32,963 bases of DNA. Origin: Desulfobacterales bacterium (GTDB lineage: Bacteria; Desulfobacterota; Desulfobulbia; Desulfobulbales; JAJRZW01). The DNA is taken from the NCBI GenBank assembly GCA_026993265.1, contig JALWTY010000001.1:1-32963 (forward strand), in the 5' to 3' direction. Position 1 is the stretch's first letter; each line of letters begins with the position of its first letter. A program made the translations under genes and the position numbers. Below the pieces are notes generated by a model. It was not told the DNA's origin. It ran no database searches and saw only the letters and a program-made list of their open reading frames with translations. Positions 16,814-23,725 of this stretch are shown one piece after another.

Positions 16814-18345
16814 TTGAACAACTGGGTGAGGCCACGGTGAACTGGGCCAGGGCCCAATTTGCCCTGACAGCCATGTACCACTGGATATTCGTGCCCCTGA
16901 CCCTGGGGCTGTCGTTCCTCCTGGCCTTTTTCGAGACCATCTATGTGAAAACGGGCAACGAGGAGTGGAAACAGCTGACCCGGTTCTGGATGCGGCTCTT
17001 TGCGGTCAACTTCGCCATCGGCGTTGCCACCGGCATCATCCTCGAGTTCGAGTTCGGCACCAACTGGTCCAACTATTCCTGGATGGTGGGCGATATATTC
17101 GGCGCGCCGCTCGCTGCAGAGGGTATTTTCGCCTTTTTCATCGAGGCCACCTTCTTCGCGGTGATGTTCTTTGGTTGGGAGAGGGTGTCGAAAAGGATGC
17201 ACCTCTTTTCCACCTGGATGGTGGCCATCGGCTCCAACCTTTCCGCCCTGTGGATCCTGGTGGCAAACGCCTGGATGCAGTACCCGGTGGGAATGAAGTT
17301 CAACCCGGACCTGGCCCGGTTCGAGATGCGGAATTTCTGGGACATCCTCTTCTCGCCCGTGGCCATCAGCAAGTTCACCCATGTCACAAGTTCCGCCTTC
17401 CTGCTCGCCTCCCTGTTCGTGATCTCGGTTTCATCCTGGTATCTGCTGAAAGGGCGGCATGAGAGATTCGCCAGGCGCAGCATTGCCGTGGCCGCGGTTT
17501 TCGGCCTGCTTGCCTCCGGCATGGTGGGCCTGACCGGCGACGAGGCCGCCCACACCATCGCCAGGGTCCAGCCCGTGAAACTCGCCGCCTTTGAAGGCCT
17601 TTACAAGGGCGAGAAGAACGCGGGGATCGTCGCAGTCGGGCTTCTCAACCACGCGAAAGACGTTGATAACGACGAGGAGCCGTTTCTCTTTGCCATGAAG
17701 GTGCCAGGCATTCTTTCCTTGCTCGCCAACCGCAGGCCCGGCTCCTTTGTGCCCGGAATAAACGACCTGGTTTACGGCAACGAGGAGTACGGCATAGAGG
17801 GTATTGACCGCAAGATGGCCAAGGGCCGCAACGCGGTCGCCGCCCTGGCCGCCTACAAGAAGGCAAAGGCTGAAGGCGACGCGGCCGCGGCCCGCTCCGC
17901 CCTGGCGGCATTCAACCGTTACAGTGAATATCTTGGCTACGGTTACCTGAACAAACCGGCCGAGGCGGTGCCGCCCGTACCCCTGACCTTCTACAGCTTC
18001 CATATCATGGTCGCCCTCGGCACGCTTCTGCCCCTGGTATGTCTCGCCTATCTTTACTTCCTGTACAAGGGAAGCCTTGGCCGGAACAGGTGGATTCTGC
18101 CCATCGGCGTTGTCTCGGTGTTTCTCGGCTGGGTGGCCCAGGAGGCCGGCTGGGTGGTGGCCGAGGTTGGCCGTCAGCCCTGGGCCATTCAGGGCCTTCT
18201 GCCGGTTGGCGTGGCCCGTTCCAACATCGCCGCTTCCTCGGTGCAGGCCACCTTTTTCATGTTTCTCGTGATCTTCACCCTGCTGGTCTTCGCCGAGGTG
18301 AAGATAATGACCAGCCAGATAAAGCAAGGACCGGAGGAAAACTGA
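16810..18345 (+). CDS. cydA: Cytochrome bd ubiquinol oxidase subunit I
   Basis: CydA is the quinol-oxidising, haem-carrying subunit of the high-affinity terminal oxidase in the inner membrane. The 511-residue protein has the expected ligands and channel residues: H24 (AMYHWIFVP), E104 and E112 (EGIFAFFIEATFF), H191 (SKFTHVTSS) and the C-terminal GRQPW motif (VAEVGRQPWAIQG). The length and a long segment between about residues 245 and 390 (including EEPFLFAMKVPG and a helical Ala/Lys-rich stretch) indicate a large periplasmic Q-loop. It allows oxygen respiration at low oxygen and oxygen detoxification in otherwise anaerobic bacteria. It is directly followed by cydB. Confidence 0.97.
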   Translation: MIEQLGEATVNWARAQFALTAMYHWIFVPLTLGLSFLLAFFETIYVKTGNEEWKQLTRFWMRLFAVNFAIGVATGIILEFEFGTNWSNYSWMVGDIFGAPLAAEGIFAFFIEATFFAVMFFGWERVSKRMHLFSTWMVAIGSNLSALWILVANAWMQYPVGMKFNPDLARFEMRNFWDILFSPVAISKFTHVTSSAFLLASLFVISVSSWYLLKGRHERFARRSIAVAAVFGLLASGMVGLTGDEAAHTIARVQPVKLAAFEGLYKGEKNAGIVAVGLLNHAKDVDNDEEPFLFAMKVPGILSLLANRRPGSFVPGINDLVYGNEEYGIEGIDRKMAKGRNAVAALAAYKKAKAEGDAAAARSALAAFNRYSEYLGYGYLNKPAEAVPPVPLTFYSFHIMVALGTLLPLVCLAYLYFLYKGSLGRNRWILPIGVVSVFLGWVAQEAGWVVAEVGRQPWAIQGLLPVGVARSNIAASSVQATFFMFLVIFTLLVFAEVKIMTSQIKQGPEEN

Positions 18346-18346
18346 G

Positions 18347-19477
18347 ATGATAGGAAAACTTGATCATGCAACCCTGCAGAATCTCTGGTGGCTGCTCTGC
18401 TCTGTAGTCGGATCCCTCTTTGTCTTCCTGACCTTTGTCCAGGGCGGCCAGTCGATGCTGCTGACCCTCGGCCGCAGCGAGGATGAGAAAAAGCTCGTGG
18501 TCAACTCCCTTGGCCGCAAGTGGGAGCTTACCTTCACCACCCTGGTGCTCTTCGGCGGGGCCCTTTTCGCCGCCTTTCCCAAGTTCTACGCCACCAGTTT
18601 CGGCGGCGCCTACTGGGTCTGGATGCTGATCCTCTTCACCTTCATCGTCCAGGCGGTGAGCTATGAGTACAGGGGCAAGGAGAACAACTTCCTCGGCACC
18701 ATGACCTATGACATCTTCCTGCTGATAAACGGAGTGGCCGGGATTCTTCTCATCGGTTGCGCCATCGGCACCTTTTTCACCGGCGCCAACTTCAGTCTGA
18801 ACGAGTACAACCTGGTCTCCTGGCACCATCCCCTGCGGGGGCTCGAGGCCGCCTCCGAACCCTTCAACCTCGCGCTCGGCTTCTTCCTGGTATTCGTTGC
18901 CCGCACTCTCGGGACCCTGTATCTGAAGAACAACCTGGCCCACGAGGGCCTGCGGGGCAGGCTCGGCCGCGCCGGCTTCAGGAACCTGCTCTACAGCCTG
19001 CCCTTTCTGCTTTACGTCCTCTTCCGGCTCGTCACCATGGATGGCTACACGGTTGATCCGGCCACAGGCGCGGTTACGCGGGAGGCGGGCAAGTATCTCC
19101 ACAACCTCATGGCCATGCCCCTGCTCGACGTGACGCTCGTCGCCGGACTTGTGCTCGTGGTCTGGGGCGTGGCGCTCAACCGTTTCACCGACAGCGACCG
19201 CGGCATCTGGCTCGCAGGCCCGGGCGCGGCGCTGGTGGCCCTGACCCTGTTTCTGCTCGCAGGCTACAACAACACGGCCTTTTATCCGTCAGCCTATGAC
19301 CCGGCGAGCTCGCTCACCATCCACAATGCCTCGAGCAGCCATTACACCCTCACCGCCATGACCTATGTGGCCATGGCCATTCCGGTGGTGCTCGCCTACA
19401 TCTTCTACTTCTGGCGCAAGATGGACATGGTCAAGCTCTCGATGGCAGAGGTGGCCGCGGACAGTGACAGTTATTGA
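18347..19477 (+). CDS. cydB: Cytochrome bd ubiquinol oxidase subunit II
   Basis: The 376-residue polytopic membrane protein begins one nt after the cydA stop codon. Family features are LQNLWWLLCSVVGSLFVFLT, FVQGGQSMLL (the FDL/FVLGG-like first helix), WELTFTTLVLFGGALFAAFP, and the C-terminal STL-like segment SSLTIHNASSSHYTLTAM. It partners CydA and completes the oxidase. The amino acid sequence resembles the cydB type found with DUF4492. It is followed after 60 nt by a micro-ORF with a strong ribosome binding site that probably belongs to the same operon. Confidence 0.96.
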   Translation: MIGKLDHATLQNLWWLLCSVVGSLFVFLTFVQGGQSMLLTLGRSEDEKKLVVNSLGRKWELTFTTLVLFGGALFAAFPKFYATSFGGAYWVWMLILFTFIVQAVSYEYRGKENNFLGTMTYDIFLLINGVAGILLIGCAIGTFFTGANFSLNEYNLVSWHHPLRGLEAASEPFNLALGFFLVFVARTLGTLYLKNNLAHEGLRGRLGRAGFRNLLYSLPFLLYVLFRLVTMDGYTVDPATGAVTREAGKYLHNLMAMPLLDVTLVAGLVLVVWGVALNRFTDSDRGIWLAGPGAALVALTLFLLAGYNNTAFYPSAYDPASSLTIHNASSSHYTLTAMTYVAMAIPVVLAYIFYFWRKMDMVKLSMAEVAADSDSY

Positions 19478-19537
19478 TCTTGCCGCGCCCGGTGGATGCG
19501 CCGCCGGGCGCCTTCATCACGAGACAAGGAGGATGTT

Positions 19538-19630
19538 ATGCAGGCGTTTCTTCTGATAAGCTGGGTGGTTCTCATCGTCGTCTCCCTGAAGGGGGCGCAG
19601 TTTGTCCTCGCGAGGATGGGAGAGGTCTGA
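19538..19630 (+). CDS. 30-residue single-helix membrane peptide, probable cytochrome bd accessory subunit (CydX-like)
   Basis: This ORF is too short for the ORF track: MQAFLLISWVVLIVVSLKGA, then QFVLARMGEV and TGA. AAGGAGG lies six nt before the ATG, one of the strongest ribosome binding sites in the window. The peptide has one hydrophobic helix and a short basic tail. It lies 60 nt after cydB, where CydX/CydS/CbdX-type small subunits are encoded in other bacteria. It does not share an obvious sequence motif with E. coli CydX, so the assignment rests on size, topology and position. An overlapping ATG at 19533 opens only a seven-codon frame. Confidence 0.65.
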   Translation: MQAFLLISWVVLIVVSLKGAQFVLARMGEV

Positions 19631-19673
19631 CCGTATCGTAACGGGTCCGTGATGGGGACCCGTTACGATACGG
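19631..19673. repeat. 18-bp perfect hairpin immediately after the cydB-associated micro-ORF
   Basis: CCGTATCGTAACGGGTCC, a 7-nt loop (GTGATGG), and the exact reverse complement form an 18-bp stem that begins at the base after the TGA. No T run follows, so it is not a typical intrinsic terminator. It could stabilise the 3' end of the cyd mRNA or stop transcription in another way. The TCGTAAC core and GTGATGG loop recall the hairpin cluster at 13487-13642, so it may be another member of the same repeat family. Confidence 0.8.
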
Positions 19674-19795
19674 AGGCAAAAGTCAAAAGTATCGGAAGGT
19701 TACGAGTCAGATGGTTTCGTGCCTGCTGACCCGTTTCGGGGTTTCTACGGATTCATTATCACATTGTCAAAAAAACTAAAAACGGAGGTATCAAG

Positions 19796-20380
19796 ATGAG
19801 TATCGTTACCGGTCAGGCCCCTGATTTCACCGCCCAGGCGGTGATGCCGGACAACTCCTTTGCCGAGTTGACCCTTTCTTCCTATCGGGGCCGCTATGTC
19901 CTGCTGTTCTTCTATCCGCTGGACTTCACCTTTGTCTGCCCCTCCGAGATCCTCGCCTTCAACCGGGCGGTGGACGACTTCGGCAAGCGCGGCTGCGACC
20001 TCATCGGCGTGTCGGTGGACTCCCAGTACACCCACTTCGCCTGGCGCAACACCCCGGTGAACGAGGGCGGCATCGGTCAGATCGCCTTCCCCCTGGTCGC
20101 CGATCTCGACAAGTCCATCGCCAGAAAATACGGGGTGCTGTTCAACAACGAGGTCGCCCTCCGGGGCCAGTTCCTCATCGACAAGGACGGCGTTGTCCGT
20201 CACGCCCTGATCAACGACCTGCCGCTCGGCCGCAACGTGGACGAGGCCCTGCGCACCCTCGACGCCCTTCAGTTCCACGAGGCCCACGGCGAGGTCTGCC
20301 CGGCCAACTGGCGACCGGGCGAGGAGGCCATGACCCCCACCGCCGAAGGGGTGGCCGAGTATCTGGCCAAACACGCCTGA
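19796..20380 (+). CDS. Typical 2-Cys peroxiredoxin (AhpC/Prx family)
   Basis: The 194-residue thioredoxin-fold protein reduces hydrogen peroxide and organic peroxides in the cytoplasm. Peroxidatic C48 lies in FYPLDFTFVCPSE and resolving C168 in HGEVCPANW, the arrangement of dimeric 2-Cys Prx. The family's GGLG sensitivity motif appears as GGIG, but the C-terminal YF motif is missing (it ends AKHA), which suggests resistance to over-oxidation. GGAGG before the ATG is a good ribosome binding site. It follows the cytochrome bd cluster, forming an oxygen-defence neighbourhood, and ends at a strong terminator. Confidence 0.93.
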   Translation: MSIVTGQAPDFTAQAVMPDNSFAELTLSSYRGRYVLLFFYPLDFTFVCPSEILAFNRAVDDFGKRGCDLIGVSVDSQYTHFAWRNTPVNEGGIGQIAFPLVADLDKSIARKYGVLFNNEVALRGQFLIDKDGVVRHALINDLPLGRNVDEALRTLDALQFHEAHGEVCPANWRPGEEAMTPTAEGVAEYLAKHA

Positions 20381-20403
20381 GGTCTGCCTTTCCTGTATCT
20401 TTC

Positions 20404-20447
20404 CCGGGCAGGGCCGTTTTCCGCCGGCCCTGCCCGGTTTTTTTTTT
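20404..20447 (+). terminator. Strong intrinsic terminator after the peroxiredoxin gene
   Basis: CCGGGCAGGGCCG (20404-20416) pairs perfectly with CGGCCCTGCCCGG (20425-20437), a 13-bp GC-rich stem with an 8-nt loop, followed by ten T residues. It is the clearest rho-independent terminator in the window. Confidence 0.95.
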
Positions 20448-20526
20448 AGCTTTCATCGCCGCCGCCGCGGCCAATCCGGACCGTTTTCCGGTTCGGTCTT
20501 GGCTTTTTCGGAGTTTGCGCGATAAC

Positions 20527-20539
20527 GATGGTCTCGTAA
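20527..20539 (+). repeat. Partial copy of the GATGGACTCGTAA repeat element
   Basis: GATGGTCTCGTAA differs at one position from GATGGACTCGTAA at 13488-13500, and both are followed shortly by CGAG. It lies in the gap between the peroxiredoxin terminator and the radical SAM gene, beside the second copy of the 34-bp repeat. Confidence 0.5.
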
Positions 20540-20550
20540 AAGCGAGGCGG

Positions 20551-21588
20551 TCACGGCTGTCTCCCGTCTCCTGTCCCCTGTCCCCTGGACTTGGCGCAGA
20601 CCTCCTGCTTCAGCAGGCAGCATGAGACGCGGTGTGCCGGGCGGCCGTCAGGCAGATATTCTATGTTGCCCGGCTGCAGCAGCCGGTTCATCACGCAGCC
20701 TTCCGGGATGTTGAGCCGGAAGAAGCGGTCCTCGGTCAGGCCGTCGCGTTCGCAGAGGCGGCCGTCCCTGATCTCCAGGGAGTGAACGGGAAAGTCCTCG
20801 CACAGGGGGCAGCGGTAGACCCGGCGGTTGGGAAAGACGAAGAAGTTGTCCGCCACCAGGCCCGCGCACCGGAACTCCTCACCCGGATCGAGGTACACCT
20901 TGGGATAGTTTACCCGGATGCCCGCCCTGGCCGCATCTTCCGCCACCGGCACAACCTTTGCGAACCATTCCTCAGGAGCAACCTGCAGGGGCGAGGGATC
21001 CTTCGCGCTCCTGCCCCGCAGGCCGATCACCTGAATGAAGAAACGGAACACGCCCAGCTCCTCGAGCAGGGGCACCATCCTTTCCAGGTGGCCGATGTTC
21101 ATCCGGCTCACCGTGCAGATGAGGCTGACCGCGAACCCGCGCTTCACCGCCTCCTTGAGGTTTGCAGTGCAGGCGGCAAAGGACCCCTCGCCGCGGATGG
21201 GGTCGTTGACCGCCGCGTCCGGGCCGTCGAGGCTGAAGCTCAGCACCGCCTCCGCCGGGCTTATCCTGTCGAGGATATCGTTGAACAGGTAGCCGTTGGA
21301 GTCGATGGTCACCGAGGCGTAGCCGATGGCCCGGGCCCGTTTCACCGCAAAGGCAAGTTCCGGATGCATGGTCGGCTCGCCGCCGAGGAAGACGACGTTG
21401 GTCTCCTTGGCCGGATCGAAAAAGAGGGAGAGCCAGTCGTTGATTTCCTCCCGGCCGGCCATGGCGGTTCCGTGCTGTTCCGGGTTGATGTAACAGTGGC
21501 GGCACTTGAGGTTGCAGGCGGTGAGCAGGTGGAAGAAGAGGTTGCGTTCCCCGGCCCTGAATCCCACGGTTCTGGTTTCAGGCTCCAC
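20551..21588 (-). CDS. Radical SAM protein with Cys-rich C-terminus (SPASM/Twitch-like), function unknown
   Basis: The 345-residue protein has the radical SAM cluster motif C25-NLK-C29-RH-C32, then GGEP (69-72) for SAM binding and a TIM-barrel-type core. The C-terminal third has eight further cysteines (241, 260, 263, 279, 298, 323, 324, 331), as expected for SPASM or Twitch extensions that hold extra iron-sulfur clusters and often modify peptides. The start is a GTG at 21588, supported by AAGGAGG six nt upstream, inside the 3' end of the deaminase gene. The two genes overlap by 11 nt and are probably translated together. No small peptide substrate was found next to it. The last ~12 residues derive from a dispersed repeat. 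Confidence 0.8.
   Translation of the reverse strand: MEPETRTVGFRAGERNLFFHLLTACNLKCRHCYINPEQHGTAMAGREEINDWLSLFFDPAKETNVVFLGGEPTMHPELAFAVKRARAIGYASVTIDSNGYLFNDILDRISPAEAVLSFSLDGPDAAVNDPIRGEGSFAACTANLKEAVKRGFAVSLICTVSRMNIGHLERMVPLLEELGVFRFFIQVIGLRGRSAKDPSPLQVAPEEWFAKVVPVAEDAARAGIRVNYPKVYLDPGEEFRCAGLVADNFFVFPNRRVYRCPLCEDFPVHSLEIRDGRLCERDGLTEDRFFRLNIPEGCVMNRLLQPGNIEYLPDGRPAHRVSCCLLKQEVCAKSRGQGTGDGRQP
20555..20588 (-). repeat. 34-bp dispersed repeat, copy 2 (inside the radical SAM 3' end)
   Basis: On the minus strand this reads CCAGGGGACAGGGGACAGGA and continues to match 31 of 34 bases of the block at 4284-4317. It encodes residues ~334-344 of the radical SAM protein (part of RGQGTGDGRQP), directly before the stop codon. 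Those residues therefore look like a repeat-derived tail. Confidence 0.75.
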
Positions 21589-22102
21589 TCGCGGCCTCCT
21601 TCATGGTGTAGTCGGCAAGCAGGCTTCCCCGCCAGTAGTCGTTTTCCGGGTCGGCGAAGAAGCGGGCGAACAATTCCAGGCTTTCCCGCCGCCGCACCCC
21701 GGCGATTATCTCCACCCCGGCCTCGCGGTAGAGCGGCGCGCTCCGGTTGAAAACCGTGGACGTCCCGCCGCCCATGACGTCCTCGTAGGCGTAGACTATT
21801 CGTCTGACCCGGCTGAGGATGATGGCGGCGTAGCACATAAGGCAGGGCTCCATGGTCGAATAGATGGTCAGCCCCTCACGGCGGTTGATGGGAATGGCGA
21901 GCCCGCGCAGGGCCACCATCTCGGCGTGGTCGATCTCGTTGGCCTCCTCGCCGCGGCTGTTTTCCCGGCTGCCGAGACTGACAACTCCGGTTTCGCCGGC
22001 GATGACGCAGCCCACCGGAAACTGTCCGGCCTCCAGGGCCCGGGAGGCCATGCCGAGGGCCATGTCCATGAACTTTTCGTCTTCTTCTGAAACGCCGGTC
22101 AT
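21578..22102 (-). CDS. Nucleoside/nucleobase deaminase (CDA-like, zinc-dependent)
   Basis: The 174-residue protein has the zinc-deaminase signatures H59-A-E61 (IDHAEMVALRG) and P86-C87-L-M-C90 (STMEPCLMCYAAI), with the fold of the cytidine/guanine/tRNA-adenosine deaminase superfamily. EPCLMCYAA differs from the TadA consensus PCPMCAGA and is closer to free-base or nucleoside deaminases, so TadA is not my first choice. The ORF track begins 74 residues earlier. I prefer the ATG at 22102 because the domain begins there, although no good ribosome binding site is seen. ATG 22141 is an alternative. It overlaps the radical SAM gene downstream and diverges from the dGTPase-like gene. Confidence 0.75.
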   Translation of the reverse strand: MTGVSEEDEKFMDMALGMASRALEAGQFPVGCVIAGETGVVSLGSRENSRGEEANEIDHAEMVALRGLAIPINRREGLTIYSTMEPCLMCYAAIILSRVRRIVYAYEDVMGGGTSTVFNRSAPLYREAGVEIIAGVRRRESLELFARFFADPENDYWRGSLLADYTMKEAASGA

Positions 22103-22265
22103 TGTTTTCGTGGCTTGGGGGAGCGCTTGTTGAGCGAACATGCTGGTTTTATCCGCTCGCCGCCCTCTTTGCAAGGCGGGTTTTGCTGAACCTGCTGCGG
22201 AGCGGACGGCAACGGCAACGGATTTTCTTGAAAAAACAGGGACAAGGGGGTAACAATGCCTCCCC

Positions 22266-23321
22266 ATGACGGTTCGAGCGGAAATAGAGGAACGGGAAAA
22301 GGCGCATCTCTCTCCGTTTGCCACCCTTTCCAGCCGTTCGCGGGGCAGGTTGAGGCCCGAGGAGCCCTGCCGGCTGCGCAGCGCCTTTCAACGCGACCGG
22401 GACCGGATCGTCTATTCCAAGGCCTTCCGCCGCCTCAAGCACAAGACCCAGGTCTTTCTCACCCCCACCCGCGACCACTGCCGCACCCGGCTGACCCACA
22501 CCCTTGAGGTGGCCGAGATCGGCCGCACCATCGCCCGGGCCATGCGGCTGAACGAGGATCTGGTCGAGGCCGTCGCCCTGGGCCACGATCTTGGCCACAC
22601 CCCGTTCGGCCACGCGGGCGAGGCCGTGCTGAACGAGCTGGTGAGCGGCGGTTTTTCCCATTACCGCCAGAGCCTGCGGGTGGTGGACGTGCTCGAGGAG
22701 GGCGGCCGCGGCCTGAACCTCACCTTTGAGGTGCGCGACGGCATCAGGAATCATTCCAAGGGCTACGGCGAGGTGATTCCCGAGGGCCGCAGGGGGCTGC
22801 CCTGCACCGCCGAGGGCTGCGTGGTCCGCTACGCCGACATCATCGCCTATCTGAGCCACGACCTTGACGACGCCATCCGCAGCGGTATCGTCTCCGAGGA
22901 CGACGTGCCCGACCTGTGTCACCGGGTAATGGGCCGGTCCCATTCCCAGAGGATAATGACCATGGTCGAGGCGGTGATCGAGGCCACGGCGCCGGACGGG
23001 GACGGCGGCAAGGGCTGCGGCGGCCTCGCCTTCGGGGTTACGCCCAGGGTGGGAGAGGCCATGCGGCTTCTGCGGGAGTTCCTCTTCCACAACGTCTACC
23101 GAGCGCCCGTGGTCCACAACGAGTTCCTCAAGGCCAGCCGGATGTTGCGAGAGCTTTTTCTATATTGTATGGACAACCCTGATTTCGTTGACAGCGAGAT
23201 GGGCGATTTTGGCAAGAGCGTATCGCTTGAGCGCCGGGTCTGCGATTTCATCGCCAGCATGACCGACAGCTACGCCCGCAACCTTTACCAGAAGCTGTTC
23301 CTGCCGGAAAAGACCGGTTGA
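22266..23321 (+). CDS. dgt: Deoxyguanosinetriphosphate triphosphohydrolase-like protein (HD domain)
   Basis: The 351-residue HD-superfamily hydrolase is of the dGTPase type, which cuts dNTPs into nucleoside and triphosphate. The metal-binding residues are visible: H78 (RTRLTHTLEV), the H107-D108 pair (LGHDLGHTPFGH) and a later Asp in YADIIAYLSHDLDDA. The RDRDRIVYSKAFRRLKHKTQ segment near the N-terminus is typical of this family (COG0232). The start at 22266 is the first available in frame, but AAGGGGG lies 15 nt away and is better spaced for an out-of-frame ATG at 22256. The gene is followed closely by a small unknown protein. The neighbouring deaminase hints at nucleotide-pool control. Confidence 0.9.
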   Translation: MTVRAEIEEREKAHLSPFATLSSRSRGRLRPEEPCRLRSAFQRDRDRIVYSKAFRRLKHKTQVFLTPTRDHCRTRLTHTLEVAEIGRTIARAMRLNEDLVEAVALGHDLGHTPFGHAGEAVLNELVSGGFSHYRQSLRVVDVLEEGGRGLNLTFEVRDGIRNHSKGYGEVIPEGRRGLPCTAEGCVVRYADIIAYLSHDLDDAIRSGIVSEDDVPDLCHRVMGRSHSQRIMTMVEAVIEATAPDGDGGKGCGGLAFGVTPRVGEAMRLLREFLFHNVYRAPVVHNEFLKASRMLRELFLYCMDNPDFVDSEMGDFGKSVSLERRVCDFIASMTDSYARNLYQKLFLPEKTG

Positions 23322-23326
23322 ACCAG

Positions 23327-23444
23327 CCTGAATCCGTAAGCGTTCGGGAGCGGCGGGTAAGAATTCCCGAGGCGATTATGCTCGAAAAAACGCATTGTTT
23401 CAAAGAAATGCATAGTAAAACCACGAAGCTGTCACGGATTCAGG
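23327..23444. repeat. Intergenic segment bounded by an 11-bp inverted repeat
   Basis: CCTGAATCCGT (23327-23337) and its exact reverse complement ACGGATTCAGG (23434-23444) flank 96 nt of noncoding sequence between the dGTPase-like gene and the next small gene. An inner TCGGGA/TCCCGA pair can also form. It may be a small MITE-like insertion or a chance stem. No target-site duplication is obvious. Confidence 0.4.
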
Positions 23445-23464
23445 ATCACAAGGAGAACGCAAGG

Positions 23465-23725
23465 ATGAGTGACGAGAACGAATTTCTTCCCTATGAGGAA
23501 GCCAGAAGGGTGGTGTCCAGGGTGATGGAGGAAGAGCACCTCCAGGATCCGGACCGCAGGATCCTGACCGTGTACGACGTAAAGGACCGTGAGCTGTGCT
23601 GGTTCGACGCCGAAGAGCTTATCTCCGAACTAGGGCTAGATCCGAAAAAGCCAGAAACCCGTGAGGCGGCGGTGGAGTACATCTTCCATCATATCCCGCG
23701 CTGGGCCGTCACCCAGTACGACTAG
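23465..23725 (+). CDS. Small hypothetical protein, 86 residues
   Basis: I do not recognise this protein. From the ATG at 23465, preceded by AAGGAG, it reads MSDENEFLPYEEARRVVSRV and is soluble and acidic, with predicted alternating helices and a C-terminal IFHHIPRWAVTQYD. No catalytic motif or membrane segment is visible. The ORF track adds 49 upstream residues, but these run through the 11-bp inverted-repeat segment and are unlikely to be coding. Its stop codon TAG shares CTAG (23722-23725) with the stop of the convergent SDR gene. Codon composition is like its neighbours. Confidence 0.65.
   Translation: MSDENEFLPYEEARRVVSRVMEEEHLQDPDRRILTVYDVKDRELCWFDAEELISELGLDPKKPETREAAVEYIFHHIPRWAVTQYD

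Noticed and set aside
19533-19556. Start at ATG 19533 for the micro-ORF after cydB
   Set aside because: That frame stops after seven codons (MLCRRFF). The ATG at 19538 gives the membrane helix.
21578-22102. tadA (tRNA adenosine deaminase)
   Set aside because: The zinc motif reads EPCLMCYAA rather than PCPMCAGA, and the C-terminal region lacks the usual TadA features. A generic deaminase call is safer.
22256-22507. 83-codon ORF overlapping the dGTPase-like gene
   Set aside because: It has a good ribosome binding site but a shadow-like Pro/His-rich composition and lies fully within a conserved gene. The spacing oddity is noted as a finding instead.
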